Below are positions 25,354-32,427 of a stretch of DNA of 35,471 bases, one piece after another. The number at the start of each line of letters is the position of its first letter. Positions within the stretch are counted from its first letter, which is position 1. The position numbers and the translations under genes are program-made. Under the pieces are notes generated by a model. The model was not told the origin of the DNA. It did no database searches and was given only the letters and a program-made list of their open reading frames with translations. Source of the DNA: Longimicrobiales bacterium (GTDB lineage Bacteria; Gemmatimonadota; Gemmatimonadetes; Longimicrobiales; RSA9); the NCBI GenBank assembly GCA_035461765.1, contig DATHUY010000115.1, positions 1 through 35,471 of the forward strand, in the 5' to 3' direction.

Positions 25354-26568
25354 TCACGTCAGTGGAAACTCGATCGTGACGGTGGTGCCGCTCTCGGTGG
25401 AATCGAAATCGACGGTGCCGTCGAGCTCGTCCTTGACGAGAGCGTTGACGATGGAGCGGCCGCTGCCGATGACCTTGTCGGGCTGTCTGGCGGAAGCGGA
25501 GCCGATGCCGTTGTCGGCGACCTGGAGGCGTGCACGGTCTCCGGTCCTCTCGAGCCGGATCACCAGGCTGCCGTGGCGGTTGCCGGCGATCTCGTGGTGA
25601 TCGGGGAATCCGTGCCGGAACGCATTGGTGATCAGCTCGTTGAGGGCGAGAGCGAGGGCGAAGCCGCGGCGCTCATCGAGGCTCCCGACATCGCCCTCGA
25701 GCGTGACATCGACACGCCGATCGGGGTCCCAGGCACTGCGCAGGCGCTGGGACAGCTTTTCCACGATCTCGCGCGCGGGGACGCCGCGATAGTTCTGGCG
25801 CCTAAGCGCATCATGCACGAGCAGGAATGAACGGAGCCGGTGCTCGAGGCTGGAAAGGGCCTCGTCGGAAGGTCGCGGCGGGCGCCGGTTCCGTTCCATG
25901 CTGAGCAGACCCATGATCACCGAGAGGTTGTTGCGTACCCGGTGGTCGAGCTCCTTGAGCAGGAGCGCGCGCTCTTCCGCATCGGCACGTGCGCGCTCGT
26001 AGAGCTCATAGTTCTGGTCGGCGAGGTCGCGGAGCTGCTGGTTGGCGCGCTTGAGCGCAACTTCGGCACGGTGCACTCGCAGGCGCGACTCGATGCGGGC
26101 GGTCAGCTCGGCCACGTGGAACGGCTTGGCGACGTAGTCGTCGGCGCCGGCCGCGAACGTTCGCACCACGTCGTCCGGAGCAGTACGGGCAGTGACCATG
26201 ATGATCGGCATCATCGCATCGTGCCGATCCTTGATCTCACGGCAGATGGCCCAGCCATCGCGGCCGGGGAGCATGGCGTCGAGCAGGATGAGGTCGACTT
26301 CCTTCAGGAATCCGAATGCCTCCTCGCCTCGCGCCACGGTCACGACGCGGAACCCCTGGGCCTCGAGCAGATCGGAGAACATCTGGCGCGCGAGGGGCTC
26401 GTCGTCGACGACGAGAATGGAGCTGACACGCGCGTCCGCCCCGGGCACGGGCTGGGGCTGCTCGGCAGGCCTGGCAACGCGCGTCGATGCACGCGCTGCG
26501 ACATTCTGCCTCTCAGCGGTCATCGCTGTATTCCGGTCATCATTGTGTCGATCGAAGGAAGAGAACAC
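25354..26568 (-). CDS. Receiver plus HWE/HisKA_2-type histidine kinase
   Basis: A 404-aa soluble signalling protein with a reversed hybrid layout. An N-terminal receiver (about 50-165; phosphoacceptor Asp97 in L-L-D-A-M-L-P, Lys148 in V-A-K-P-F) is followed by a linker coil. Next comes a HisKA_2-type phosphotransfer helix with His209 in L-D-H-R-V-R-N-N-L, then an ATPase domain (L-N-E-L-I-T-N-A-F-R-H-G, D-N-G-I-G). The H-R-V-K/R-N-N-L motif is typical of kinases that partner ANTAR regulators. GTG 26568 follows the ANTAR stop directly (AAGGAG-TAA-GTG), implying coupling but with short spacing; ATG 26523 is an alternative. No membrane segment. It probably phosphorylates the upstream ANTAR protein. 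Confidence 0.9.
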   Translation of the reverse strand: MFSSFDRHNDDRNTAMTAERQNVAARASTRVARPAEQPQPVPGADARVSSILVVDDEPLARQMFSDLLEAQGFRVVTVARGEEAFGFLKEVDLILLDAMLPGRDGWAICREIKDRHDAMMPIIMVTARTAPDDVVRTFAAGADDYVAKPFHVAELTARIESRLRVHRAEVALKRANQQLRDLADQNYELYERARADAEERALLLKELDHRVRNNLSVIMGLLSMERNRRPPRPSDEALSSLEHRLRSFLLVHDALRRQNYRGVPAREIVEKLSQRLRSAWDPDRRVDVTLEGDVGSLDERRGFALALALNELITNAFRHGFPDHHEIAGNRHGSLVIRLERTGDRARLQVADNGIGSASARQPDKVIGSGRSIVNALVKDELDGTVDFDSTESGTTVTIEFPLT

Positions 26569-27159
26569 TTACTCCTTCTGCAGTAATGGAGCGGCGAGGA
26601 GAATCTTGCGCGCGAGGTCGACCATTGGCGTATTCTTGTCCTGGCTGGTCTTCTGCAGGAAGCGGTACGCATCGCGTTCGCTGAGGCGGCGTGATTCCAT
26701 GAGCAGCCCCTTGGCTCGCTCGATGATCTTGCGCTCTTCGAGTCGCAGCTCGAGCATGTCGCGCTGTCGGCGTGCATCGAGCCACTCGTCGAAACGTGCA
26801 CGTGCGACGGCGATCGCCGGAGCGAGGTCATCGGGGTCGACCGGCTTTACCAGGTAGTGGAAGACCGGCGCCTTGATCGCCTCATCCACGGTGCGCGAGT
26901 CGCTGTAGGCGGACAGGATGATCATGGGAATGGGACGATCGGCCGCAATCTCGTGAGCGGCCTCCGGACCGGTCATCGCCGGCATGCGAATGTCGAGGAA
27001 TGCGAGATCGGGGCGTGTCTCACGCGCGAGCTCGACGGCTTCCCGCCCGTTGGCCGCGGTGGCCACGACCTGATGGCCGAGTGTCTCCAGCTGACTGGCG
27101 AGTGCGAGGTTGTGCAGCGACTCGTCGTCGGCGATCAGGACCCGGAGCGATTCACTCAT
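26569..27159 (-). CDS. ANTAR-domain response regulator (RNA antiterminator)
   Basis: A 196-aa protein with an N-terminal receiver (acidic pair Asp11-Asp12, phosphoacceptor Asp56, Lys105) and a C-terminal ANTAR domain (about 136-190; R-L-E-E-R-K-I-I-E-R-A-K-G-L-L-M...A-Y-R-F-L-Q-K). Known ANTAR proteins (AmiR, NasR, EutV) bind twin hairpins in mRNA leaders and prevent termination. ATG 27159 is preceded by GGAG 8 nt upstream. The kinase gene starts at its stop codon, forming a two-component pair. Its own leader contains an intrinsic terminator at 27208-27244. The neighbouring glutamine synthetases hint at nitrogen control, as for NasR, but that is inference. Confidence 0.92.
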   Translation of the reverse strand: MSESLRVLIADDESLHNLALASQLETLGHQVVATAANGREAVELARETRPDLAFLDIRMPAMTGPEAAHEIAADRPIPMIILSAYSDSRTVDEAIKAPVFHYLVKPVDPDDLAPAIAVARARFDEWLDARRQRDMLELRLEERKIIERAKGLLMESRRLSERDAYRFLQKTSQDKNTPMVDLARKILLAAPLLQKE

Positions 27160-27207
27160 GCGTGGGACTCCACTGTGTGCAGGTGTTCTGGTGGGGACGC
27201 CGACATG

Positions 27208-27244
27208 AAAAAAGCGCCCACCCCGAATCAGGGACCTAGGCGCT
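27208..27244 (-). terminator. Intrinsic terminator inside the ANTAR gene leader (attenuator)
   Basis: On the minus strand AGCGCC (complement of 27239-27244) pairs with GGCGCT (complement of 27213-27218), with an inner UCCC/GGGG stem and a 6-nt loop, followed by six T residues (complement of 27208-27213). No minus-strand gene lies upstream, because the next gene (from 27458) is divergent. So the terminator interrupts the ANTAR gene's own leader 48 nt before its start. An alternative pairing of TCAGG with CCTGA on the same RNA would break it. Confidence 0.75.
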
Positions 27245-27290
27245 CGCGACCTGACTAGAATGTATTGGTCATGACGTCGTCTTGCGCCGA

Positions 27291-27319
27291 ATAGTGTAGC
27301 GTGCAGAACAGGATTGCAA
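27291..27319 (-). promoter_or_regulatory. Possible promoter upstream of the attenuator
   Basis: On the minus strand TTGCAA (complement of 27314-27319) and CACTAT (complement of 27291-27296) are 17 nt apart; TACACT at 15 nt is another reading. The match is modest, but the position leaves a leader of about 120 nt that includes the terminator. Confidence 0.3.
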
Positions 27320-27457
27320 GTGTTATGCTCAACATTCGGGCGGGGTGCAAATTGGCCCTGCTCTTGCACCTGTGCGGGTTGTAACGCGGGCATCGGACCC
27401 CGGCCGTGCCCGTGGAGGAAAAATTGGAATGCCAGGTACTCGCAGCACGGGATCAGG

Positions 27458-29578
27458 ATGAAGACACTTCTCTCGTTCGCAGCCGTTGCAGGCTGGCTCA
27501 GCATACAGGCCGCGGTCGCGCCGGCGCTAACGCAGGCCGACGCGGCGGCTGAGGCGCCGCAGGCAGGCGGGGGCCCGAGTGCGTCCGCTACGGCGAGCGC
27601 CGCGGAAGCTGAAGCCATGCGGGCCGCGCTCGACCGCGATCTCCGGGAGATCATCGCGCGTCCCGGCTGGAGCGGCGATGAGTGGAGCGTGATGGTGCGG
27701 TCGCTCGACCGTGGCGACACGCTCTTCTCCTTCGGCGGCGACAGGCCGCTCGCGCCTGCATCGAACATGAAGCTCTTCACGACTGCGGCCGCGCTGTACT
27801 ACCTCGGGCCCGACTTCCGATACAACACGTTCCTGATGGCGACCGGGCCGATCCGTGACGGCGTGCTGGAGGGCGACCTGGTGCTTTACGGCACAGGCGA
27901 TCCCACGTTCAGCAGCCGGTTCGGCGACAACCTGCGGGTATGGAAGGCCTTTGCCGACACACTGCAGGCGATGGGCGTGCGTGAGATCCGCGGCAGCATC
28001 ATGGGCGACGGCTCCTATTTCACGGGGCCCGGCGCGGGCGAGGGCTGGCAGCAGGGCTACATGAATGCGTCGTATGCCGCCTCCGCGGGCGCACTGAGCT
28101 TCGCGGAGAACATCGCGATGCTGCAGATCGCACCCGGGGCGGAAGACGGCTGGCGGCCGGAAGTGCGGCTGGTCCCGGGCGGCGAGGGTATCGCCATCGT
28201 GAACCAGGCCACGACACGTGCCGGCGGGTCGACCCGGATCAGTGCGACACGCATGGCTTATGACGGCCCGATCGTGGTGCGCGGCCAGATCGGACGTGGC
28301 GCGAAGCCGGTACTGCGATCGGTTCCGGTATCGGACCCGGCGCGCCTGGCCGCCGCAACGTTCCGTGCGGTGCTGGTGGATCGGCAGATCACGATACAGG
28401 GCGGCCTCGGATCCGCGCATTCGAGTGAGGAGTCGCCGGTCACGGGACGGTCGGTGTTTGCGCCGGCACTCGACTCGCAGGCGCCGATACGGGTTCTGGC
28501 CGTACACACGTCGGAGCCGATCCTCGACATCCTGACGATCATCAACAAGCGCAGCCATAACCTGATGGCGGAGCAGGTGCTGCGGACAGTTGGACGGGTG
28601 GCGGTCGGCGAGGGCAGCGTCGCAGGGGGACGCCGCGCGATCGAGCACATGCTCGCACAGGAAGGTCATCCTGCCGACATCGCCGTGTATGACGGCTCGG
28701 GGCTGTCCGTGCTGAACCGGGCGAGCGCGGGAGACTTCATCGATCTGCTGGCGCTGATGGCGGCCTCGCCCATGTGGCCCTACTACTGGGAGACGCTGCC
28801 GGAGGCGGGAGCATCGGACGGCCTGCGGCGAATGTACCGGACGGGCGCCGAAGGCAACCTGCGAGCGAAGACGGGCACCATTGACCGCGTGTCCGCTCTT
28901 TCGGGTTACGTGTCGTCGGCGAACGGCGAGCGACTGGCGTTCAGCATCATCAGCAACAATGTCCCGTCGACGTGGATGGCCAAGCGTGTCGAGGACGCGA
29001 TTGGCGGACGCCTCGCGGAGTTCGAGCGGCCGCTGGATGCGCCGGCCCGGCGAGTCGACCCGGGCGAGCGGGCAGCAGGGGGTACATCCGAGGATGGCGT
29101 CGCGGCACCCGCACCGGTACCGACGCAGCCGCGGGAGCCCGCGGCGACTCAGACGCATCGAATCGGACGCGGCGAGACCCTGAGCCATCTTGCGCGCCGA
29201 TATGGTGTGAGCGTCGCGGACATCGAGCGTGCGAACCCCGGGCTGAACCCGCGTCGTGTGCAGGTCGGCCAGCTGGTCCGCATCCCGACCCGGGACGGCC
29301 CGGTTCCGACACCGGACCAGACGACGGGAACGCCGCCCGCGAGCAACGCGCCCGCGGCAGGTCAGCCTGCCACGGGACAGCCGGCGGCCGCGCAGCCGCC
29401 CCGGTCAGACCCGGCTGCCGCACAGCCGGCGGCCGCGCGCACGCATACGATACGGAGCGGTGACACGCTGGACGGAATCTCGAAGCGCTACAGTACCACG
29501 GTGAGCGCGCTGCAGGCGGCGAATCCCGGGCTGAACCCGCGGCGCCTGATCCCGGGGAAGACGATTCGTATCCCGTAA
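27458..29578 (+). CDS. dacB: D-Ala-D-Ala carboxypeptidase/endopeptidase (PBP4, S13) with two LysM domains
   Basis: Periplasmic penicillin-binding protein that trims or opens peptidoglycan peptide bonds; 706 aa. After a signal peptide (about 1-27) the S13 domain shows the three active-site motifs: S-N-M-K (Ser102, Lys105), S-H-N in N-K-R-S-H-N-L-M, and K-T-G in R-A-K-T-G-T. The S13 part ends near residue 530. Two LysM modules follow (H-R-I-G-R-G-E-T-L-S-H-L-A-R-R-Y-G and H-T-I-R-S-G-D-T-L-D-G-I-S-K-R-Y), separated by a Pro/Ala/Gln/Thr-rich linker. E. coli PBP4 has no LysM, so this is a fused glycan-tethered form. No good Shine-Dalgarno is near ATG 27458; GGAGGA lies about 38 nt upstream. Confidence 0.92.
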   Translation: MKTLLSFAAVAGWLSIQAAVAPALTQADAAAEAPQAGGGPSASATASAAEAEAMRAALDRDLREIIARPGWSGDEWSVMVRSLDRGDTLFSFGGDRPLAPASNMKLFTTAAALYYLGPDFRYNTFLMATGPIRDGVLEGDLVLYGTGDPTFSSRFGDNLRVWKAFADTLQAMGVREIRGSIMGDGSYFTGPGAGEGWQQGYMNASYAASAGALSFAENIAMLQIAPGAEDGWRPEVRLVPGGEGIAIVNQATTRAGGSTRISATRMAYDGPIVVRGQIGRGAKPVLRSVPVSDPARLAAATFRAVLVDRQITIQGGLGSAHSSEESPVTGRSVFAPALDSQAPIRVLAVHTSEPILDILTIINKRSHNLMAEQVLRTVGRVAVGEGSVAGGRRAIEHMLAQEGHPADIAVYDGSGLSVLNRASAGDFIDLLALMAASPMWPYYWETLPEAGASDGLRRMYRTGAEGNLRAKTGTIDRVSALSGYVSSANGERLAFSIISNNVPSTWMAKRVEDAIGGRLAEFERPLDAPARRVDPGERAAGGTSEDGVAAPAPVPTQPREPAATQTHRIGRGETLSHLARRYGVSVADIERANPGLNPRRVQVGQLVRIPTRDGPVPTPDQTTGTPPASNAPAAGQPATGQPAAAQPPRSDPAAAQPAAARTHTIRSGDTLDGISKRYSTTVSALQAANPGLNPRRLIPGKTIRIP

Positions 29579-29616
29579 CACCCGTGCCGGTGGGCGGCTC
29601 CCGGTCGTGAGACGGA

Positions 29617-29653
29617 AGAGCCGCGGCGCGCGATGCGCCGCGGCTCTTTTCTT
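29617..29653 (+). terminator. Intrinsic terminator after the PBP4-like gene
   Basis: AGAGCCGCGGCGC (29617-29629) pairs perfectly with GCGCCGCGGCTCT (29635-29647) around a 5-nt loop, followed by TTTCTT. It lies between the plus-strand PBP4-like gene and the converging NlpC/P60 gene and may stop both, but the T-tract favours plus-strand termination. Confidence 0.88.
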
Positions 29654-29667
29654 CGCATGCATGTCAG

Positions 29668-30726
29668 CTAGTCTGCGAGCAGCCTGCGTGCGGAGACGAA
29701 CATGGCGGCGAGCCGATGCTCGAGCGGCTCGGAGCCGGCGAGGTCGTTGATGTGCACGCCGCCGTTGCCGAGTGCGGAATGGATGATGAGTGGACCGCCG
29801 AGCGAGATGGCCACGTGGCTCACGCGGGCCTCGGGCTCGGCGAAGAAGAGGAGATCTCCGGGCCGCAGCTCGCTCAGCTCGAGACCGAGCGCTACGCCGG
29901 TGCCCGCGCGCTCCTGGAGATCGGAGTCGCGAGGGAGGGCGATCCCGTGCATCCACATGACTGCCTGCGTGAATCCCGAGCAGTCGACGCCATTCAGCGT
30001 GACGCCGCCCCACAGGTAGGGTGCGCCATACCAGCGCCGGGCGGTGCGTGCGATGCTCTCACCGCGGTGCGGGAACCAGTCACTCAGGCGATCGACATCG
30101 ACGACATCGCCGTTGGCCACCATGCCGCTGCGGCCGTCCGGAAGATGATAGGCACCCGAGTGCCGCGTCAGGCGTGCGCCCCAGGGCAGGCGTGCGATAA
30201 TGCGGCCATCGGCGTCGATGAGCTCTGCGCCGAGAGATACGACCGACTCGCCATTGCTGCCCCGCTCCCAGGCGAAGGCCCAGTCGTCGTCGCCGCCCTG
30301 GAGATATCCCTGATAGGCCCAGCCGACATAGCCGTCCTCGCCGCGGATGCGATACCAATCGTCGGCGTGGGCGAGAAGCTCGACGCGCATGCCCATGACC
30401 AGCTGAGAGATCTGCGGGGCCGGCAGCCGCGGCTCGGCATAAACCGGAGCCACTGCGGAGCGGACCAGGGCGTGGCGGGCGGCGCCGAGTGATGCGTCGG
30501 GCAGCCGCATGACGTTGTCGACGGCGGTGAGTCCCTGATCTCGCAGCTGCGCGACCAGCGCGGTCACAGCGGCGGGATGCGTGGACTGACCGCGCAGCAC
30601 GACCGTCGCACCGTCCTGCTGGGCGACGACATCGAAGACCCCGGACCGGAAGTCAGGGACGAACTGGCGTCGGACTTCTTCGATCGCGTCGTCGAGCGCA
30701 CCGCCGGTATCGCTGCGCGACGTCAT
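29668..30726 (-). CDS. SH3-NlpC/P60 peptidase, YkfC-like, no signal peptide
   Basis: A 352-aa cysteine peptidase of the C40 family. An N-terminal BON-like stretch (about 11-75) is followed by two SH3-like regions (about 90-143 and 155-213) and the NlpC/P60 domain (about 222-350). The catalytic residues appear to be Cys249 in G-V-D-C-S-G-F, His304 in V-S-H-V-A-I and His316 in I-I-H-S-A. The domain order matches YkfC, which cleaves gamma-D-glutamyl bonds of murein peptides during recycling. No signal peptide or membrane helix precedes the fold, consistent with a cytosolic recycling role. It is the last gene of an ATGA-coupled operon with two small related proteins. The BON assignment is tentative. 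Confidence 0.9.
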   Translation of the reverse strand: MTSRSDTGGALDDAIEEVRRQFVPDFRSGVFDVVAQQDGATVVLRGQSTHPAAVTALVAQLRDQGLTAVDNVMRLPDASLGAARHALVRSAVAPVYAEPRLPAPQISQLVMGMRVELLAHADDWYRIRGEDGYVGWAYQGYLQGGDDDWAFAWERGSNGESVVSLGAELIDADGRIIARLPWGARLTRHSGAYHLPDGRSGMVANGDVVDVDRLSDWFPHRGESIARTARRWYGAPYLWGGVTLNGVDCSGFTQAVMWMHGIALPRDSDLQERAGTGVALGLELSELRPGDLLFFAEPEARVSHVAISLGGPLIIHSALGNGGVHINDLAGSEPLEHRLAAMFVSARRLLAD

Positions 30727-31031
30727 CCGGCGTTCGCGTTCGTCCGTTCGCGCTGTGACCCCGGTTGTGCGCCAGTCGCGGGCGAGGCGCCATGCTCGAG
30801 GAGCGCGCGCTCACGCACGATGTGGAGCCGGCGATGCAGCTCGAAGTCGGACATCGTGAGCAGGGTCCGCTCCGCGGTGGCGCGCGACTGCCAGCGCACT
30901 TCCGGCACAGGCAGCACCGCGCCGTCGGGGCCCTCGAAGACGAGGTACCAGCGCGTATGGTGTCGCGGCGTATCCTCCTCGCGCGCGCTGGCGTTCCAGC
31001 TGGCGCCACTGTCGTCCATGAACGTCTTCAT
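30723..31031 (-). CDS. Small F-x-D-x-x-G-x-x-W family protein, copy B
   Basis: A 102-aa protein I cannot assign to a named family. It starts M-K-T-F-M-D-D-S-G-A-S-W, continues R-W-Y-L-V-F-E-G-P-D-G-A-V-L-P-V-P, and has a helical segment L-L-T-M-S-D-F-E-L-H-R-R-L. The last 25 residues are polar and probably disordered. It shares an N-terminal F-x-D-x-x-G-x-x-W pattern and a C-terminal M-x-D-x-x-L-x-x-x-L pattern with the gene just upstream. It overlaps both neighbours by ATGA, so three proteins are made from one coupled message. No signal peptide, so it is probably cytoplasmic. The fold looks like a small strand-rich domain plus helix; function unknown. Confidence 0.85.
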   Translation of the reverse strand: MKTFMDDSGASWNASAREEDTPRHHTRWYLVFEGPDGAVLPVPEVRWQSRATAERTLLTMSDFELHRRLHIVRERALLEHGASPATGAQPGSQRERTNANAG

Positions 31032-31264
31032 TGCATTCCTTCCTGTCGCGTGGTAGACCTGTCGAGCAGCGCCTGGAGGGCTGCGTCATTCATGTCGTCG
31101 AGCTCGCGCACGGCCGCGTCCTGTGCGACCGCCTGCAGCGGAGCCTGCCGGGCGGCCAGTCCGGACGAAACGGGCGGGACGAAAAGGGCGACGCTCGCGC
31201 CCCACGATTCGCGTCCCAGCACTACGTCCCACGCCACACCGGCTCGATCCTGAAATTGTCGCAT
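31028..31264 (-). CDS. Small F-x-D-x-x-G-x-x-W family protein, copy A
   Basis: A 78-aa protein starting M-R-Q-F-Q-D-R-A-G-V-A-W-D-V, with a short strand A-L-F-V-P-P, an Ala/Gln-rich stretch and a terminal helix L-D-D-M-N-D-A-A-L-Q-A-L-L-D. It is the first gene of the operon. ATG 31264 is chosen over a 92-residue longer frame because GAGG lies 5 nt before it and the homology to copies B and C begins exactly there. Its stop overlaps copy B as ATGA. It diverges from the MscS-like gene with 71 bp between the two starts. Function unknown. Confidence 0.83.
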   Translation of the reverse strand: MRQFQDRAGVAWDVVLGRESWGASVALFVPPVSSGLAARQAPLQAVAQDAAVRELDDMNDAALQALLDRSTTRQEGMQ

Positions 31265-31335
31265 ACCAACCTCACCCTTGCGCGGCGGCACACGAACCCA
31301 CAGCGTTGCAGGCCGCATGCAATGATACCGGAGCG

Positions 31336-32100
31336 ATGCAGGACATGTACGATGCGCTGACGGACCGTCTCGAAGAAGGCATCTACCAGATCGTCGCGTT
31401 CCTGCCGCGTCTGGCGGCGGCCCTTGGCATCCTGATGGTCGGTCTGGCCATCGCGAAAATGGTCGAGCGCGGCACCGATCTGGCCCTGCACCGCATCGGC
31501 TTCGACCGCTGGATGCAGGAGGGCGGCGTGACCGAGGCACTGGAGCGCGCCGGCACGACGCTGGACCCGTCGTCCGTGATCGCGAAGCTCGTCTTCTGGA
31601 CGATGATGCTCCTGGTGATCCTGCTCTCCGCCAACGCGCTCGGCATCACCGCCGTGAGCGTGCTGTTCGCGGAACTGCTCGCATACGTGCCGAACGTCAT
31701 AGCCGCCGTGATGGTCCTCGTCCTGGGCATCCTGCTCGGCGAATTCATCAAGGACCTCGTACTGGCATCGGCCGGCGGGCTGCCGGGCGGCTTCAATCTG
31801 GCGCGCGCAGCCAAGGCCGCGATCATCCTGCTCGCCACGTTCATGGCGCTCGACCAGCTCGACATCGCGCAGGACATCGTGCTCGTGTTCTTCATCGCGG
31901 TCGTGGGCGCCGCCGCCCTCGCAGCCGGCATCGCCTTCGGTCTCGGCGGCCGAGAGGTCGCGGCCCAGATCGCGCGCGAATGGTTCGAGAGCCATCGTGC
32001 TGCATCGCGCCGTCGCCCCCGCCCGGAGACACCTCCACCGCCGCATACACCAGCGGCGCCGCCGTTTCCGACAGCGCCGCCCGGCGACGTGCGCGAGTAG
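31336..32100 (+). CDS. Small MscS/CmpX-like membrane protein
   Basis: A 254-aa inner-membrane protein with about five predicted transmembrane helices: near residues 16-36 (A-A-A-L-G-I-L-M-V-G-L-A), 80-98, 108-135 (V-P-N-V-I-A-A-V-M-V-L-V-L-G-I-L-L-G), 155-172 and 180-205 (A-A-L-A-A-G-I-A-F-G-L-G-G-R). The last ends in a Gly-rich G-L-G-G-R-E-V-A, resembling the MscS pore helix. The layout fits the conserved-TM-helix (CmpX-like) branch, lacking the large cytoplasmic vestibule of full MscS. The tail is Pro-rich. GGAG lies 2 nt before ATG 31336, which is close. Divergent from the small-protein/NlpC operon, so envelope stress is a possible shared theme (inference). Confidence 0.85.
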   Translation: MQDMYDALTDRLEEGIYQIVAFLPRLAAALGILMVGLAIAKMVERGTDLALHRIGFDRWMQEGGVTEALERAGTTLDPSSVIAKLVFWTMMLLVILLSANALGITAVSVLFAELLAYVPNVIAAVMVLVLGILLGEFIKDLVLASAGGLPGGFNLARAAKAAIILLATFMALDQLDIAQDIVLVFFIAVVGAAALAAGIAFGLGGREVAAQIAREWFESHRAASRRRPRPETPPPPHTPAAPPFPTAPPGDVRE

Positions 32101-32106
32101 CCTGGA

Positions 32107-32346
32107 CTAGTCCCCCCAGCGCATCCGGATCGCGATGCCCTCGTCGAGAGCCGTCTGCAGATCCTCCGGCGTCGCCGTCGAAAGCCAGCCGTGCGGGCGG
32201 TACACCAGCCGCTGTGCCGCGGCGCCCGGCCCGCTCTCGAACAGGATCGCTTCCCAGCCCGTTCGCGACGATACGGCGCCGTCGTCCGTCCTGTCGTGCA
32301 GACGGGCCATCCAGCTCGTGCCGTCCGCTACCTTGAACACCCTCAT
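32107..32346 (-). CDS. Small F-x-x-x-x-G-x-x-W family protein, copy C
   Basis: A 79-aa protein starting M-R-V-F-K-V-A-D-G-T-S-W-M-A-R-L, continuing G-W-E-A-I-L-F-E-S and R-L-V-Y-R-P-H-G-W-L, with a final helix T-P-E-D-L-Q-T-A-L-D-E-G. The pattern matches copies A and B at the N-terminus and final helix, although the middle differs. GGAG lies 6 nt before the ATG. It is alone, converging with the MscS-like gene 6 bp away, and preceded by a cruciform-like repeat. No signal peptide. Function unknown; three relatives within 1.6 kb suggest local duplication. Confidence 0.83.
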   Translation of the reverse strand: MRVFKVADGTSWMARLHDRTDDGAVSSRTGWEAILFESGPGAAAQRLVYRPHGWLSTATPEDLQTALDEGIAIRMRWGD

Positions 32347-32365
32347 CGCATCTCCCCGTCGTCAG

Positions 32366-32402
32366 GTCCGGCTCAATGATGTCATTGAGGACGCCCCCGG
32401 AC
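32366..32402 (-). promoter_or_regulatory. Cruciform-like double stem between fabI and copy C
   Basis: CTCAATGA (32372-32379) and TCATTGAG (32382-32389) form an 8-bp dyad. Outside it GTCCGG (32366-32371) pairs with CCGGAC (32397-32402). It lies downstream of fabI and 20 nt upstream of the copy C start on the minus strand, with no T-tract. It may be an operator for copy C or a weak terminator of fabI. Confidence 0.5.
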
Positions 32403-32427
32403 AAGCGCTATTCCCGGCGCGCGGGCC

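Noticed and set aside
27160-27780. An N-terminal extension of the ANTAR gene whose start (M-K-S-F-M-F-D-A-G-A-S-G) resembles the small-protein family
   Set aside because: That frame runs antisense through the PBP4-like signal peptide and through the terminator leader, lacks the conserved Trp, and has no Shine-Dalgarno. The likeness is chance.
27527-29188. A 553-codon open frame on the minus strand opposite the PBP4-like gene
   Set aside because: It is a shadow of a gene with intact active-site motifs; its composition is Arg/His-rich without a domain.
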